Assembly: GCA_009739215.1 (NCBI GenBank)
Contig: VSJF01000007.1
Span: 1,364,001 to 1,428,000 of the forward strand
Direction of reading: 5' to 3'
From: Floccularia luteovirens
Lineage: Eukaryota > Basidiomycota > Agaricomycetes > Agaricales > Squamanitaceae
DNA length: 64,000 nt
The first letter of the stretch is position 1; each line of letters opens with the position of its first letter. This document shows, piece after piece, positions 11,508-23,725 of the stretch. The translations under genes were made by a program, and so were the position numbers. The notes beneath the pieces were generated by a model. It saw nothing but the letters and a program-made list of their open reading frames with translations, was not told where the DNA came from and did not search any database.

Positions 11508-13436
11508 ATGGCGGTGCAGCTTGAAGATGATATCGTGGAGGTGGATACCATCACAACTACAGAGCCGGTCACACCTCCCCGTGCTCGCACACCGCTGCCA
11601 AAATTCCAGTTATTTATTGTAATGCTCATACAATTCGCTGAGCCCATAACAGCTACTGTTATCTATCCCTTCATTATAAAAGCAGTTCGTGACACTGGTA
11701 TCACGAAAGGCGACGAGGAACGTACAGGATATTATGCCGGCTTGATCGTACGTCCCCAAAATCCGGCTTTTTCCGTTCTAAATTTTCCGGGGATTTACGA
11801 TAATATCTTTAGGAATCAGCTTTTTTCTTTGCTGAAGCCGTCACCGTCGTTCAATGGGGCCGGTGGTCGGACAGCATAGGACGTCGCCCTGTGTTGTTGC
11901 TGGGACCAATTGGTCTTGCAATTTCGATGTTTGGGTTTGGGTGGTCAACGACATTTTGGCCCCTCGTAGCCTTCCGTTTTCTACAGGGCGCTTTTAATGG
12001 AAATATTGGTGAGTAGGGCTTGTCTTGACTGTCTTCTCCTCAATTTTTTACATAAAAAATGTAGGAGTAACTAAAACAATGATAGCAGAAGTAAGCACTC
12101 ATCTTTCATGATGGGGTCTGACATAGTCCGACGCTAGAAGAGTAGGTTACAGACGAGACTAATATTGGGGATGCATACGCGCTTATACCTATGACATGGA
12201 GTGTTGGAACCACCTTTGGGTATGACACCAAGTAATTATATTTAAAGGAATAATTAAACTGAATTTTGATGTGTAGTCCGACGATGGGTGGTAATCTTGC
12301 AGAAGCTGCGACTAGGTGGCCAGAAACACTGGGTAAACTTCGGGTTATAAGAGAAGCATCCATATTTCTTGCCCTGTGCAATCGCAGGATTCATTTCATT
12401 TTGGACTTTCCTGATAGCAGTTGTAGGTCTGAAGGAAGTATGTGCTTTCGCTGCATGCCACAATTATGATGATTCATTTCTTGTTTTGATAGAGCCTGCC
12501 TTCTATCATTGCAGCCAAAAAATTAAAAGAGCGTCAAGAATTGAAGCCAGGAGACTATTTCTCAGACTCTCACCTTCTTGAAGGTCCTGCTGTTACCGAG
12601 TATGGAACAAGAGGTACTTCAGCTTCAGAACAGCAAAGCCCGCTCACAGCTTCATCGTCCTCAACACGTGTCTCCTCCTTGGTTGAAGAGACAGAAGATA
12701 CCCCCGCAAAATCCACAAAAACCGTTCCCAAGTCAATTCGATCCTTACTGTCGTCAAGAACCCTGCAAACCACCCTCCTTAATTACGCCTTCTTAACATT
12801 CTCAGACATGTCTTATTCGGCGCTTCAGCCTCTTGTATATTCCATGCCACCTTCACTAGGTGGACTTGGCCTTGAGCCAAAACAGATCGGAATTATTTTG
12901 GGAGCCTGGGGATTTGTAAATGCGTGTGTTCAGTTCAGTTCTTTAGGAAGGGCTTTGCGACATTTTGGGGCACGGAGTGTTTATCGCTTTGCATATGCAA
13001 GTATAGCGGTTAATTTGTTGATGTATCCACTTGAGGTTTCCTTGATGCAACGTAGAGGACGAATTGACGCAGCTGTCGCTTCTGTGATGGTGGTACAATT
13101 GCTCCTCCAGATGTTGTTATATTGTGCATATGGTAAGTACTGTTCCTCGAATCGCATATCCGTTCCAACAATTTCGTGGAAGCTAATTAACAAATATTTT
13201 AGGATCAATCCAGATCCTGATTGTCCATAGTTCGCCTGCTGATGGACTTGCTTCCTATCAATGGTATTGCACAGATGTTGGGTTGTGTTATGCGTACGCT
13301 AGCACCAGCGATCGCAACTTCACTTTTTTCTGTGTCACTGCAGCGCCAGCTGTTGGGAGGTCACATGGTATATATCATACTTTGTGCGATCAATGTGATT
13401 GGTATCCGGTTGTCGGCGGCACTGCTGCATAAATAG
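11508..13436 (+). CDS. MFS transporter (DHA1-like), copy 1, one apparent frameshift
   Basis: Multi-pass membrane transporter, probably a proton-coupled exporter; substrate unknown. The ATG at 11508 starts an acidic cytoplasmic N-terminus. TM1 is KFQLFIVMLIQFAEPITATV, followed by GDEERTGYYAGLI. After an intron (11748-11812) comes loop 2-3 motif A (WGRWSDSIGRRPVLLLG), then GAFNGNIG, DETNIGDAYALIPMTW and the TM5 region. A long Ser-rich central loop (about 12541-12760) precedes TM7-12. The last intron is near 13133-13202 and the stop is TAG at 13434-13436. Exon GNLAEAATRWPETLGK to PYFLPCAIAGF changes frame near 12356, where an extra G in gaaGcat would explain it. It is paralogous to the minus-strand gene at 20136-21972, and both flank the esterase pair. 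Confidence 0.85.
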
Positions 13437-14368
13437 TTGTATCAGTAACTACGAGGTTGATAGCACGTTATTGTCAGCAGATAGACACCATAGACACAAC
13501 GAGCCACATACTCAATTCTTAAGCTACGGAACAGATCATAGCTCCATCTTCCGTGATGGTGTAACAGCAATGGGTTCAAAACCAGCTGTGCGTGTATTTG
13601 CAGGCTGCAGCTCTTGATGTTCAGGTGTTCAACTCCGACTTCTTCTGGGTTCTATCTTGCATTTGGTGGGAATAAGTATGTTCCGAAAAAAGATGAGTTT
13701 GGGTTTTGTGTGGTAGAATAAGTTCTTTTCTCACCTTCAACATCTCAACTGTTGTGCATACTGTTCCGGGTTCCCGACTGTGGAAAATCCCTTGAAACTC
13801 ATGATATTTTGCGTTGTTCTGCGGAGAAATTACTGTAGTTGGTTTTCTGTTGGCCACACGCGAGTGTGAACATTGTCACTGTCTCTCGGATCCGATCTAT
13901 CACATATCATGGCTCTAACTGGAGCATCATGGAGCCAAAACTGGCCACGAGTTGGATGACCTTGGACAAGTTCCCAAGGTCCTGTACACACTCTGGAGCT
14001 CGAATTCTCGTTCCATGTATTCTCGCCAGTATTCTGGACGTCATTGTTTTGCGCACTACTTGAAAGATGTTGATGATGCTCTATTTTAGCATGATATGGG
14101 CCGAACCGAATAGTGCCAATCATGTTGGGACTGGAAAAAAGGGTTATATATACCTTCAGAACGAAGGTCTTTGCGACCGAGAGTTCTATCCTGTCAAAAA
14201 ATTCCCATAGGAACAAGACAAACATCAGATGGCACTAGGTATGTGTCTTCTGTTTTCACCAAAGTTCGTTGACTCATGTGGAAGATGGGTTATTATAACT
14301 TTCATCATGATAATCACTAGTTCTGCCCTGTCCTTTATATAAAGCATTTGGCCTATCTATGCATAACT
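13437..14368. other. intergenic region between MFS copy 1 and esterase copy 1
   Basis: About 0.9 kb. A 131-codon minus-strand frame (13830-14225), possibly continued by 13621-13857, encodes peptides without recognisable domains. It could be a small unknown gene, but neither a clear splice pair nor homology supports it. A TATA-like tttatataaagc at about 14333-14344 sits just upstream of the esterase start. Confidence 0.35.
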
Positions 14369-16696
14369 ATGAAGATGGCTCTCAAGAATATTTTGACTCG
14401 AATTGCTACCTGCGTTCTATTTGCGAAGGCAGTAGAAGCTGCAGCTACTGCAACCCCACCCGTCGTGAACCTTGGATATGCTACATACCAGGGTGTTGTG
14501 AATGCTGCAACTAACAATACTCAATTCCTTGGTATACGATATGCGGCGTCTCCCACAGGTGTGTGACAGGACATGTTGGTATATATGCTATGGGTCATGA
14601 CTTATCATATGCGACGGATCGGCATAGGTACCCTTCGCTGGGCAGAACCCCAAAACCCAGCTACGACACCAGGGGTACAGCTTGCAAATGCACAACCAAA
14701 CTCCTGTCTGGGTGCTGGATCTGGTAACGCAGCCACCACCCCATTCCGAACAAGTGGTGGGGCGTCATCACTTTTCAAAACGTGCATCGCCCTCCGAAGA
14801 CTGTCTCTTTCTCAAGTTTGTGTCTGATTGTCCGGGAAAGGGCTCATTTATTAACTGCGTATTAGTGTGTTTCTTCCTGGCCAACTGGGCTCCAAAAGCA
14901 AACTACCCGTAGTGTTTTGGATCCATGGGTGCGTTGGTCGTTGTTATCTGGGTCATATATTGGACTCAATCGGTCGCTCTCTAAAAGAGGTGGTTATGCG
15001 GCTGGCAGTGCTGCCGGATTCGATGGAAATGATCTTATCCGCGAGGCTGGTGGCGGCGTTGTTGTCGTTGTCATACAGTACCGACTAGGACTGTTCGGTT
15101 TCCTTCCTGGCCAGAATGTAAAAGCTGGAGGTGCTTTGAATGCAGGATTATGTAAGGATTTTGCCAGTTGCTGCAGTACTCACTTATTCGTCTCGATTAG
15201 TGGACCAGCAATTTGCCTTGCGTTGGGTGCAACAACATGTGGGTAACTTTCTCCAGAGTGTATCTTGTCTCGATGACGTTCTTTAATATTTCTAGATCAG
15301 TCTGTTTGGCGGAGATCCCCAAAAAGTCACCATCTGGGGAGAATCAGCCGGTTGGTTAGGATATGTGTACATACTTCTTGGTGACTTACACTGGAACGTT
15401 AGGTGCGGGGTCAGTTTTACAACACATTGTTGCCAACGGTGGAAGGACGAATCCTCCTCTGTTCAATGCCGCGATTACAAGCTCAACATTCTTGCCTTCT
15501 CAATACAATTTCAATGATACTATACCAGAGGTGGGCAGTTACCCTGCAGTCGTGGCCTGATAGTGTTGTTAACCTTCCTGGTAGACATTGTACAGCGAAA
15601 CTGTCGCTCAGTCCAAGTAAGTTCTCAAATAAGATAAAGTTGCAATATTAAACATGAAGTGGACAGCTGCTCGTCCTCGGCAAACACGCTCAATTGTCTC
15701 CGAGCTGCTGATGTCAACGTCCTTCAAGCTGCGAATTCCAGAATCAGTCAATCAGGATTTTTCGGGACATTTGTTTTCGTCCCTGTGGTTGATGGTTCAT
15801 TTAGTACTGAAAGGCCCACAGAATTGCTGAAGCAAGGCAGAGTCAATGGGGTATGGGATAATCCGCTTGTTCCAGTTCTACATTTATTGATTATAAATAT
15901 CAGGAAAAATTTCTTGCGATGACCAACACATTCGAGGGTGTTGCGTTTGTTAATCAGAATACAGCTGCAACCCTGAATATCCCAACCTATGTCTCACAGC
16001 TCTTCCCAAAATTTGCATCTAGCAATATCGCCGCTGCTGCTGCTCAATATCAGTCCTTAGGTACTCCAATTTTCCAGGCTAATGCTATTATGGGTGAATG
16101 TAAGCAAATATATACCAATTTGTGCAAAATATGACATGAGACTTTATCGTGAAACTCAGCTATTTTTATATGCCCCACATACTTCTTGCTGCGTGCTTTC
16201 AATGGGAGATCGTTCAAGGTATGTCTCCACCTTCAAATATAACCACCCAGCCAGTTTTTAATATATTATTCAGGGTGAATTTGCTATCCCTCCTGGTGGA
16301 CATGGAATGGATATCGCGTATTACTTCCCTGGGTAAAAACTTACTTTTCTGCATCTGTAAAGCGCTAATTGTAGAACATAGAGGCGCCACACCTCCCTTC
16401 AATAATACTGCATTCGATACTGCCTTCCCGGAGTCTTTCTTGAACTTTGCCATGTCCCACGATCCTAACATTAAGTGGGACCCTTCCAACATCACACCTA
16501 CTTGGGGCTTATGGAATGGCGGGACTGAGATGTTATTCAACAAGACAACTACGAACCAAGCAGATATACGGTCTATCCGAACATCAACTGCATTGCTCCA
16601 ACGATGCAAGTGAGTAGTGAAAATTAATACATTTGCGTTATTTCTGATCGAATCATTAGTTTCTGGGAGGGTGTTGGTGGCTTGACTGCGCAGTAA
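14369..16696 (+). CDS. secreted type-B carboxylesterase/lipase, copy 1, one apparent frameshift
   Basis: Alpha/beta-hydrolase of the carboxylesterase type-B family, likely secreted. The start at 14369 gives a hydrophobic leader ending near AKAVEA. Family motifs in order: NTQFLGIRYAASPTG (exon 1), TLRWAEPQNP, SEDCLFL, PVVFWIHG (oxyanion-hole region), VVIQYRLGLFGFLPG, SLFGGDPQKVTIWGESAG with the nucleophile Ser (about 15300-15350), FVPVVDGSF, and the catalytic-His region FAIPPGGHGMD (about 16275-16310). About ten introns of roughly 50 nt are inferred. Between SSLFK and RASPSEDCLF the frame jumps at the AAAA run 14777-14780, and removing one A would restore the family frame. The last exon ends LTAQ-stop. 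A tandem paralogue follows at 17373. It hydrolyses an ester of unknown identity. Confidence 0.85.
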
Positions 16697-17372
16697 ATTT
16701 CTTGACCTCGTGATGATATTGAATCAATCTGTCGTCTTTTGTACGCTATCGCTCCACAAGAATTTCCAATCCAATACATCGGGCTTGTACTTTCCAAAGT
16801 TAATGAAGTCATAGGATTTCTCACTAGACACGGTGTTGTTCAAAGGTTGAGGTGATTAACCTGCCATTTCTATCTGTTTGTTTTCTCGTTTATCTAGGGA
16901 ATTACCAACCTCTTCGTGAATCACATGACGACATGTAAATGAGAACACAACAACGATTCCATGTCATCTTTGTATCATTATCGTTCACATGGAAAAACAT
17001 GAGAAACCGAGATTTTTTTAATTACCTCCGGAGTGGCACTCGTTCATTTTTTCTGGTTCACGAGATGACTGTGTTATATTTTTGACTGCGTAGTCAAAAG
17101 TCTCCTGACAGTAACGCGTGGAGAGCTTTGCTTCCGTTTAATCACCTTGCTTCTGGTTGTATCCCCTCTCGAATGGATCTTCATATGGGCCGCGATGTGG
17201 GAATGGCCCAGGAATTCTCTGTGAGTATATTCAAATCTGTTCTCGTGACTGAACATTTTTTTCCATGTTCCCACACATAGTAGGATCTTTTGTAGACGGG
17301 AGTATCTATAATAAGCTTCCACATCGTATAAAAACAGCTCAAAGACATATCAATGCCATAGGTGTTGAGGAA
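16697..17372. other. intergenic region between the two esterases
   Basis: About 0.7 kb with no supported exon. The minus-strand frames at 17074-17492 are mainly antisense to the leader and first exon of the next gene and carry no domain. It probably contains the promoter of esterase copy 2. Confidence 0.4.
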
Positions 17373-19781
17373 ATGTCGGCCAAAGTTTTCTGCAATCTCT
17401 TTACTTATCTCCTTCTCTTTTCCACTCTGGTAAGAGGTGACGATGATGCCACAAGTCCGAATGTCGTAGATCTTGGGTATGCCAAGTACCAAGGGGCCAT
17501 CGACCCTATGTCACAAAATACGCAATTCCTGGGCATACGATTTGCAAGCACCTCCTACAGGTGGCTGCACAGTACTTTCGCGATGTGATATCCACTGAAC
17601 TAGTGATACCCAGGTACCCTGCGTTGGAGGGAACCCCATACTCCTGCAACCACACCTGGTATTCAATTGGCCAATGCCGAACCAAACCGTTGCTTTGAGG
17701 CCGGGCAAGGTAATGCCCCTGTAACTCCTTTCAGGCCTTTGGGAAAATCAATGTCGCTCTTAAAACGGAGTATTCGCACGACACGAAATATACACGAGAA
17801 GCGAGACGTTCCTGGTTTTTCTGAGGATTGTCTATTCCTAAAGTAAGATGCTTTTTATATATATTATTATGATTCATCGGATTCACACTCCTTCACTGTA
17901 CACTTCTCTAGTGTTTATACACCTGGAAAGCTTGGACAAAAGAAAAACTTACCAGTAGTGTTTTGGATTCACGGGTAAATATTTATTCTCTTTGGTTTGT
18001 GGATGGATCTGTCTAATATTTATGTATAGAGGAGGATACTGTAGCTGGAAGTGCCTCGGGATTCCAAGGTACTGATATCTTCAACGGAAACGACCTTATT
18101 CGTCAGTCTGGAAATGGTGTCGTTGTCGTTATCATTCAATATAGATTGGGTCTGTTTGGATTCCTTCCCGGTAAGAAGGTTAAACAAGGCGGCGTGCTCA
18201 ATGCTGGGCTTTGTAAGTGGTTATTTCGTTTTTTGTTGTTCTGTTATCATCATGCAAAAGGATAGTGGACCAACAGTTTGCTCTAAAATGGGTGCAACAG
18301 CATGTATGTTATTAGATTCTAATTTGGGCTCGGACTTATCTTCCGTGTAGATCTCAAAATTTGGTGGAGACCCAAACAAGGTGATGATCTGGGGAGAATC
18401 TGCAGGTAAGGAATAAGTAACGTTTGTTATGTTTCAAATGCGCTCAAGCCACTTAATCTATTCTACAGGTGCTGGATCTGTTCTACAGCAAATAGTTGCA
18501 AATGGAGGGAAAACTCATCCTCCATTATTCAGAGCGGCAGTCACAAGTTCTTCTTTTTTGCCCTCGCAATACAATTTCGATGATGCTGTCCCAGAGGTAA
18601 GCTCAGTTTACACCAATAGCCACAGCGGAAGAAACCAAGCTAAATCAACCAAGACATTATATAGTGAAGCTGTTGCCCAAACTAAGTGAGCGACCTACAT
18701 TATGCGATACTCGGCCTTCTCTTTAATAGATCTTCAGCTGTTCATCGGCGAAGGATACTCTAGCTTGCTTGCGCCAAGTGGATATCAACACCCTGCAAAT
18801 TGCAAATACAGACATAAATAACAGCGGATTCTTTGGCACATTTGTCTTTGTACCGGTGGTTGATGGAACCTTGATCACGGAACGGCCAACGGAAATACTT
18901 CAACGTGGTCAGGTTAATGGGGTACGCATTGGATGTTCTTCTAATGTAAATTTTGCTCCAATGATCTCTAGGACATTTTCTTGGCAATCACAAACACCTT
19001 CGAAGGTGCTCTGTTTGTGAATCAAAGCACTGCAGATACAGTGGTGGTATCCGATTACGTGACGCAACTCTTTCCATTGTTTGGGCCAAAGCAGGTTGCT
19101 TCTGCAGTTGCTACATATCAAAATGTCGGGACGCCAATCGAGCAAGCTGTTGGTATAATGGGAGAATGTAAGATGCCAAAAAATGATTTGTGTTGACCGC
19201 CAGAGGCTCACCTAGCCTTCTTGGTAGCTATATTTATATGTCCTACCTATGCACTACTTCGGGCATTCAAGGGTCGTTCATTCAAGGTAATTTTAACCTT
19301 CAAGAAGAGAAGCAGAATATATACTTACTCGTATCTGCAGGGCGAATTCGCCATCCCTCCAGGGGGACACGGGAATGATGTAGCTTACTACTTCCCGAAG
19401 TAAGTACCACGTTACTTTCCAATCGTAGTAACATCTCCTAATCCCACAAAATTTAGTGGGAACCCGCCGCCATTCAATAATGCTGATTTTATCAATGCGT
19501 TTGCCGAATCCTTTATGAACTTTGCCATGTCACTTGACCCGAATGTGAAATGGAACCCAGCGGACATCACTCCTAAATGGAGTGGGTGGAATGGTGCGTT
19601 CGAGATGCTCTTCAACAGAACAGATGCTGGTTCGCCCGTTGTACATTCCACAACAACATCAGATGCTCTACTACAGCGCTGCAGGTGAGTCCATTTTTTC
19701 CTGAGAAGAACTGGTATAGTTATTTTATGGCGTGATCTCAATAGCTTCTGGAATGGTGTTACTGCACTCACTGCTCAATAA
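17373..19781 (+). CDS. secreted type-B carboxylesterase/lipase, copy 2, two apparent frameshifts
   Basis: Tandem paralogue of the preceding gene, with the same exon layout. The ATG at 17373 begins a signal peptide (MSAKVFCNLFTYLLLFSTLV). Motifs: NTQFLGIRFA, TLRWREP, SEDCLFL, LPVVFWIHG, IIQYRLGLFGFLPG, PNKVMIWGESAG with the nucleophile Ser (about 18360-18405), FVPVVDGTL and FAIPPGGHGND with the catalytic-His region (about 19340-19380). Two single-base frame breaks relative to family and copy 1 occur. One is at about 17546, where APPTG is expected before the first intron; alternatively a 42-nt intron starting at about 17570 keeps the frame. The other is at about 18040, where GGY should run into VAGSASGF. 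All catalytic motifs are otherwise preserved. It is either an early pseudogene or affected by base-call insertions. The stop is at 19779-19781. Confidence 0.78.
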
Positions 19782-20135
19782 TTTTTTAAACGTCCAGTGT
19801 ATAAATCTAGCAAGTTGTATGACATGAACGGAATATCATTAAGGAACAATACAAGTAACTTTCCTTGTTTTGGTTGCTACGTGTTTTAGGTAAAAGTCTC
19901 ATATCCGATCCGATGATCCTTGTATATACACCCGCGAACGCCCAATATATATGACAAACAAGTCCCTCATGCACTTGTACGTCTTTCTGCTTGGTTTTTA
20001 AAAATTGATTGTGTATGAAATCGTTGGATGCTAACGTAACAACGTGAATGAGTCGTAAGTGTGAGGTAAACCGAGGAAGTTTTAGCTATTTGAGATTGAC
20101 TCCCCACACAGCTAAACGTGAGCGTGAAGCAAGAG
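19782..20135. other. short convergent intergenic region
   Basis: About 350 bases between the 3' ends of esterase copy 2 and the minus-strand MFS gene. Nothing beyond likely 3' untranslated sequence is seen. Confidence 0.5.
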
Positions 20136-21972
20136 CTACTCTGATTCCTCCCACATTTCTCGAGGCAATCGAACAGCCAGAGCTAGAGCAAAAAATGTGA
20201 AAACTGTGAGAGCAGCATATACTCCATAGCCAGAAAGGATATTCTTCTCGACTGAGAAGGAGAATAGTGAAGTGGCCATTGCTGGACCTATGGCTCTGGC
20301 GATCGAGACCGAAGTCTGCGAGAGCCCGTTAGTTGCTCCAAGAGAACGTCTATTTGGAGCTGAAGCTGTGATATACATAAAGATGCAACCTGTGGAAATG
20401 AGTAGGTTGACGTCTCAATCACATAAAAGCTGAAGGCTCACCATATGCCATATCCATTATGACCATCAGGAGCAAAACGCAGGCGACCGATATCCACACG
20501 AAGGTATTGACACCCCATCGAGTTGCTATGAGACTCATAACTGGAAATAGACAGAAAATAGGAATGAATGACACCACTCCCCCGATGAAGACGGCTCGTT
20601 CACCAAAACGCTGGATGATTTTAGCGAACATGAAAGCCTGAAATATACCAGAGAAAGCACCATAGGAACCAAGAGTGTACCCAATCATTTGGGGGCTTAA
20701 ACCTAAACCCCCAATTTCCATTGGCATTGCAAAGAATAAAGGCAATAATGCTCGAAGAGAAATATCCAGGAATGCGATAGCGACATAGTTTGATACCGAG
20801 GTAACAACGGGATATGTCAGGAGTTTCCGTAGTGGCAGAGGCCCGTCAAGTTCGTCAAACTTGTGAGACTTCCTGGAGCCTACAACCGTGCGGTCAGAGC
20901 TTTCTGAAGGGGAGCGAACCGGCTGTGGTCTTTTACTCCTTTTGGGAACTGTCTGGAGTGCGAAACGTACATTAGAACCGCAGGGGTGTCAGCTGGTTGA
21001 TGAAAAATACCTCTTTGAAAAAAAGTGCTGTAATGCCGAAGGCAATGAATACAGACCCAGAAGTTACAATGCATGGAAGAAAATAAGGATACTTTTGCCA
21101 GAATGCTCCCGTAAAATATTCTGGAAAACGGTCATGTGGACGAGCTAGTAAACCCCCAATTAGAGGTCTGACATCAAATTTGTCAATATCTGCAGTTAAG
21201 GCAAGAGAAAAACGGCATACCCAATAGTCGACCCTGCACCCCACACAACAGGCATGAATGCAAAACCCTGCGCGCGATTTGTGGAATCCGTAAGCTCTCC
21301 CATCACGCTTTTCATGACACCTATTATGAAATTTTAAGATGAATGTGAGAATTATACAAATTTCCCACTCACCTATATTGCCATTCAATAGACCACAAAG
21401 ACAACGACTATTTCGTGCAAAAAGTTAATAGTCATCGCAATAGGATCTAGCAGGATGGTAAGCTCACCTTATGACCAGTGTCCAGAATGTACGGGAAAGT
21501 CCAAATAAAGTCATTGATAATGTTAACCCTAATAGCCCAGTCAAAAGAACTGGTTTTCGGCCAATGTAGTCAGAGATCCGACTCCACTGTAGGACTGTAA
21601 TAGCCTCTGTCGCAAAAAATAACGACTCCTAAACACAAGTGTCAGGTTAAAGACTTGTCTTTTAAGAAAATTGACTGACAATCAAGCCCGCATAGTACCC
21701 AACCTTTCGTTCATCGCCTCCTGTTATGTCGAGCTCACTGACCAGCTGAAAATGGCATCGTCACGAAGTTAGTGGTTAATTGAATTTTAAGGAAAGTTGC
21801 ATCTCACCTGGTTGATATAAGGATAGATGGAATGGCTTGTTATTGGCTCACATAACTGTAAAAATAAAATGATGGCTATCTGTAATTTTGGCAAAGGAGT
21901 GGGCTCCTTGCGTTTGAGCAAAGTTGAGTCTAGTAAAGGTGTTTCTTCATCGATGACATGGGTATGATGCAT
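20136..21972 (-). CDS. MFS transporter (DHA1-like), copy 2
   Basis: Second MFS transporter, paralogous to 11508-13436 and pointing back at the esterase pair. The ATG at 21972 starts MHHTHVIDEETPLL. TM1 is LQIAIILFLQLCEPITSHSI, then VSELDITGGDERKVGYYAGL across an intron, the motif-A region ISDYIGRKPVLL, GLLNGNIG, and PYFLPCIVTSG before the central loop. The second half runs through GGLGLSPQMIGYTLGSYGAF to PREMWEESE-stop at 20136. About eight short introns are inferred, and unlike copy 1 no frameshift was found. It is an integral membrane protein with about 12 TM helices, probably an exporter of small organic molecules. Export of esterase or P450 products is inference from position only. Confidence 0.88.
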
Positions 21973-23633
21973 TGCTGGCGGGGAGGATTTACCGCTGGCA
22001 ATCACAAAGAAGTGAAATGAAGAAAGTGGTGGAGGTTGATTGAGGAAGAAGAGTCCGAAGAACCTTATGTAGGAAGCCAAGAATATTCTCGAAACTGGTT
22101 TTGGTCCTGCCGGTCCTTATCCTTACTCCGCTCAGTCTCGTTTAGTAGTCGGAGTCAAAATGGCTGTAAAATTTATTGAGTCTGCATGGCTCGCGAGCTT
22201 GAACATTTGAACGTTAAAATAAAGGCGAATTGTCATTGGAGATGTGCTTCCCTTACATTTGATTACGTGATTTTCCCATGTTATCTGGAAATCTCTGGAA
22301 ATACCAATGATCGGTATTAAGTGGTTTGACACAAGTTCTGTATTATGGCTTGAGGGAGATAATGGTCACTACACCCGCGGACCGCAGTCCCGTTCATTTC
22401 AGCTCCAGAAATTGTATTAATTATGCCCTAGTCGGCCGGAGTGTCAGGAATCTTCCAACAGATGGTCAGTTTTCTCTTTCCGATCAATTTAAACTTGGTA
22501 GGTGTGGTCCTTCGCGAAGGCTCTGATGAGGTAGAATTTTCCTAGGAATGCCCATTGTTGCTTCTCTCAGGTAAACTGGACGGTGCGATCCACGGGACCA
22601 TTAACTGAAAAATAAATCTAATTGCTTCGCATTAGTGCTTTTACAATCAGAGTGATTAGCAAGACAGGTACCTGATCGCACGCGGAGAGGTAAGTGGATA
22701 AAATCCAGCGCTAGTCCTCACTTTTCTTCTTTCATCGCGAAAGGCCAACTACCATGTTTTTGCTACTTACAATTTGTCCCCCGCAAATACTACGGTTTAA
22801 TAGTTACTCCTAGGTTCTTCGAATATCCTACACATCCACAACAGTTATTCTGTGATCTTGCTTAGAGAAGTCGGGTTTAGGTTGTACCACCAAGAATCAT
22901 GATCAGATTGAGTAAGGATTACAAGTAAGTGTATACTACCCTTTCTACGTGCTGTATCTTATAATACCTCTTGATGGTCTAGTGCAGCTAATCAAGAAGT
23001 CAGAGGGGTTGAGGCGAGGAATTTGCGATCACCGAATTCAGTCAGCAATCGTTCGTCCCTGCACCGAATGCGAGAAGTACTCCTTCGTTCTCCCGAAAGT
23101 GTCCGCCATCCGTTTGCAGGTAGGTGTGAATTCAGGTGGCCCTGTGGTATCGACAGAGAATACATTTACAACGACAAACTACGTTGTGATTATTGAATTT
23201 TCTTTCCGTCGCATTCTGGGTGGGTAATTGCGTGGAACAGATGCAGAGTTGCAAACAAGAAGATAGGAAGTTGTCGAACTCGAACATGAAGAAGCCAACA
23301 ATTTCGTGGGAATTTTCCTGAAAGGGTGTGATCCTAAGCTTGTCAGCGCAGTAAGTGGACGACATCAACATGCTTTCGTAAAGGATCACTTGATAACAGC
23401 AATCTCTACAATGGCTCCAATCTCTGCCTAAACTTGGACATTGGTCGCTCACGGGGACAAGTTTCAAGGCGATTTCTGTGCCATTCTTAGCCGATGACCG
23501 ATATTCAAATCACTCGACCAGTCCTGTTCTCACTGTTTCGTGTGGACCAACAGCAGATCGTGTAATTACAAATGTTACATACGGTCGATAGTATCTGCGG
23601 TCCATATCAGGTACAGTTCTCTCTGGGATTTAC
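21973..23633. other. 1.7-kb intergenic region, no gene seen
   Basis: The region lies between the MFS start (minus) and the cyanase start (plus), so it contains both promoters. Frames at 22949-23227 (plus) and 23132-23467 (minus) overlap antisense to each other, carry no recognisable domain and show no splice continuation. Confidence 0.4.
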
Positions 23634-23639
23634 TATAAA
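23634..23639 (+). promoter_or_regulatory. TATA-like box of cyanase copy 1
   Basis: TATAAA about 90 nt upstream of the cyanase ATG at 23726. The inverted cyanase at 35225-36044 has a comparable TATAAG at a similar distance, so the proximal promoter geometry appears conserved between copies. Not experimentally supported. Confidence 0.45.
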
Positions 23640-23725
23640 ACAACTGTTAATTGTCTTCCAAGTCTCTCACCACTCACCCAGATCAACTCATCTACTCTTG
23701 CATTAACCCACTCAAACAAATTACA

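Noticed and set aside
13830..14225. 131-codon minus-strand frame, possibly with a second exon at 13621-13857
   Set aside because: It has an ATG and reasonable length but no recognisable domain, no signal peptide and no convincing splice pair, so it was mentioned only in the intergenic entry.
16214..16609. 131-codon minus-strand frame
   Set aside because: Antisense shadow of the esterase copy 1 exons that contain the catalytic-His region and C-terminus.
249..21972. Calling the left block a defined biosynthetic gene cluster
   Set aside because: No backbone enzyme (PKS, NRPS, terpene synthase, DMATS) is present, so it is reported only as a hypothesis.
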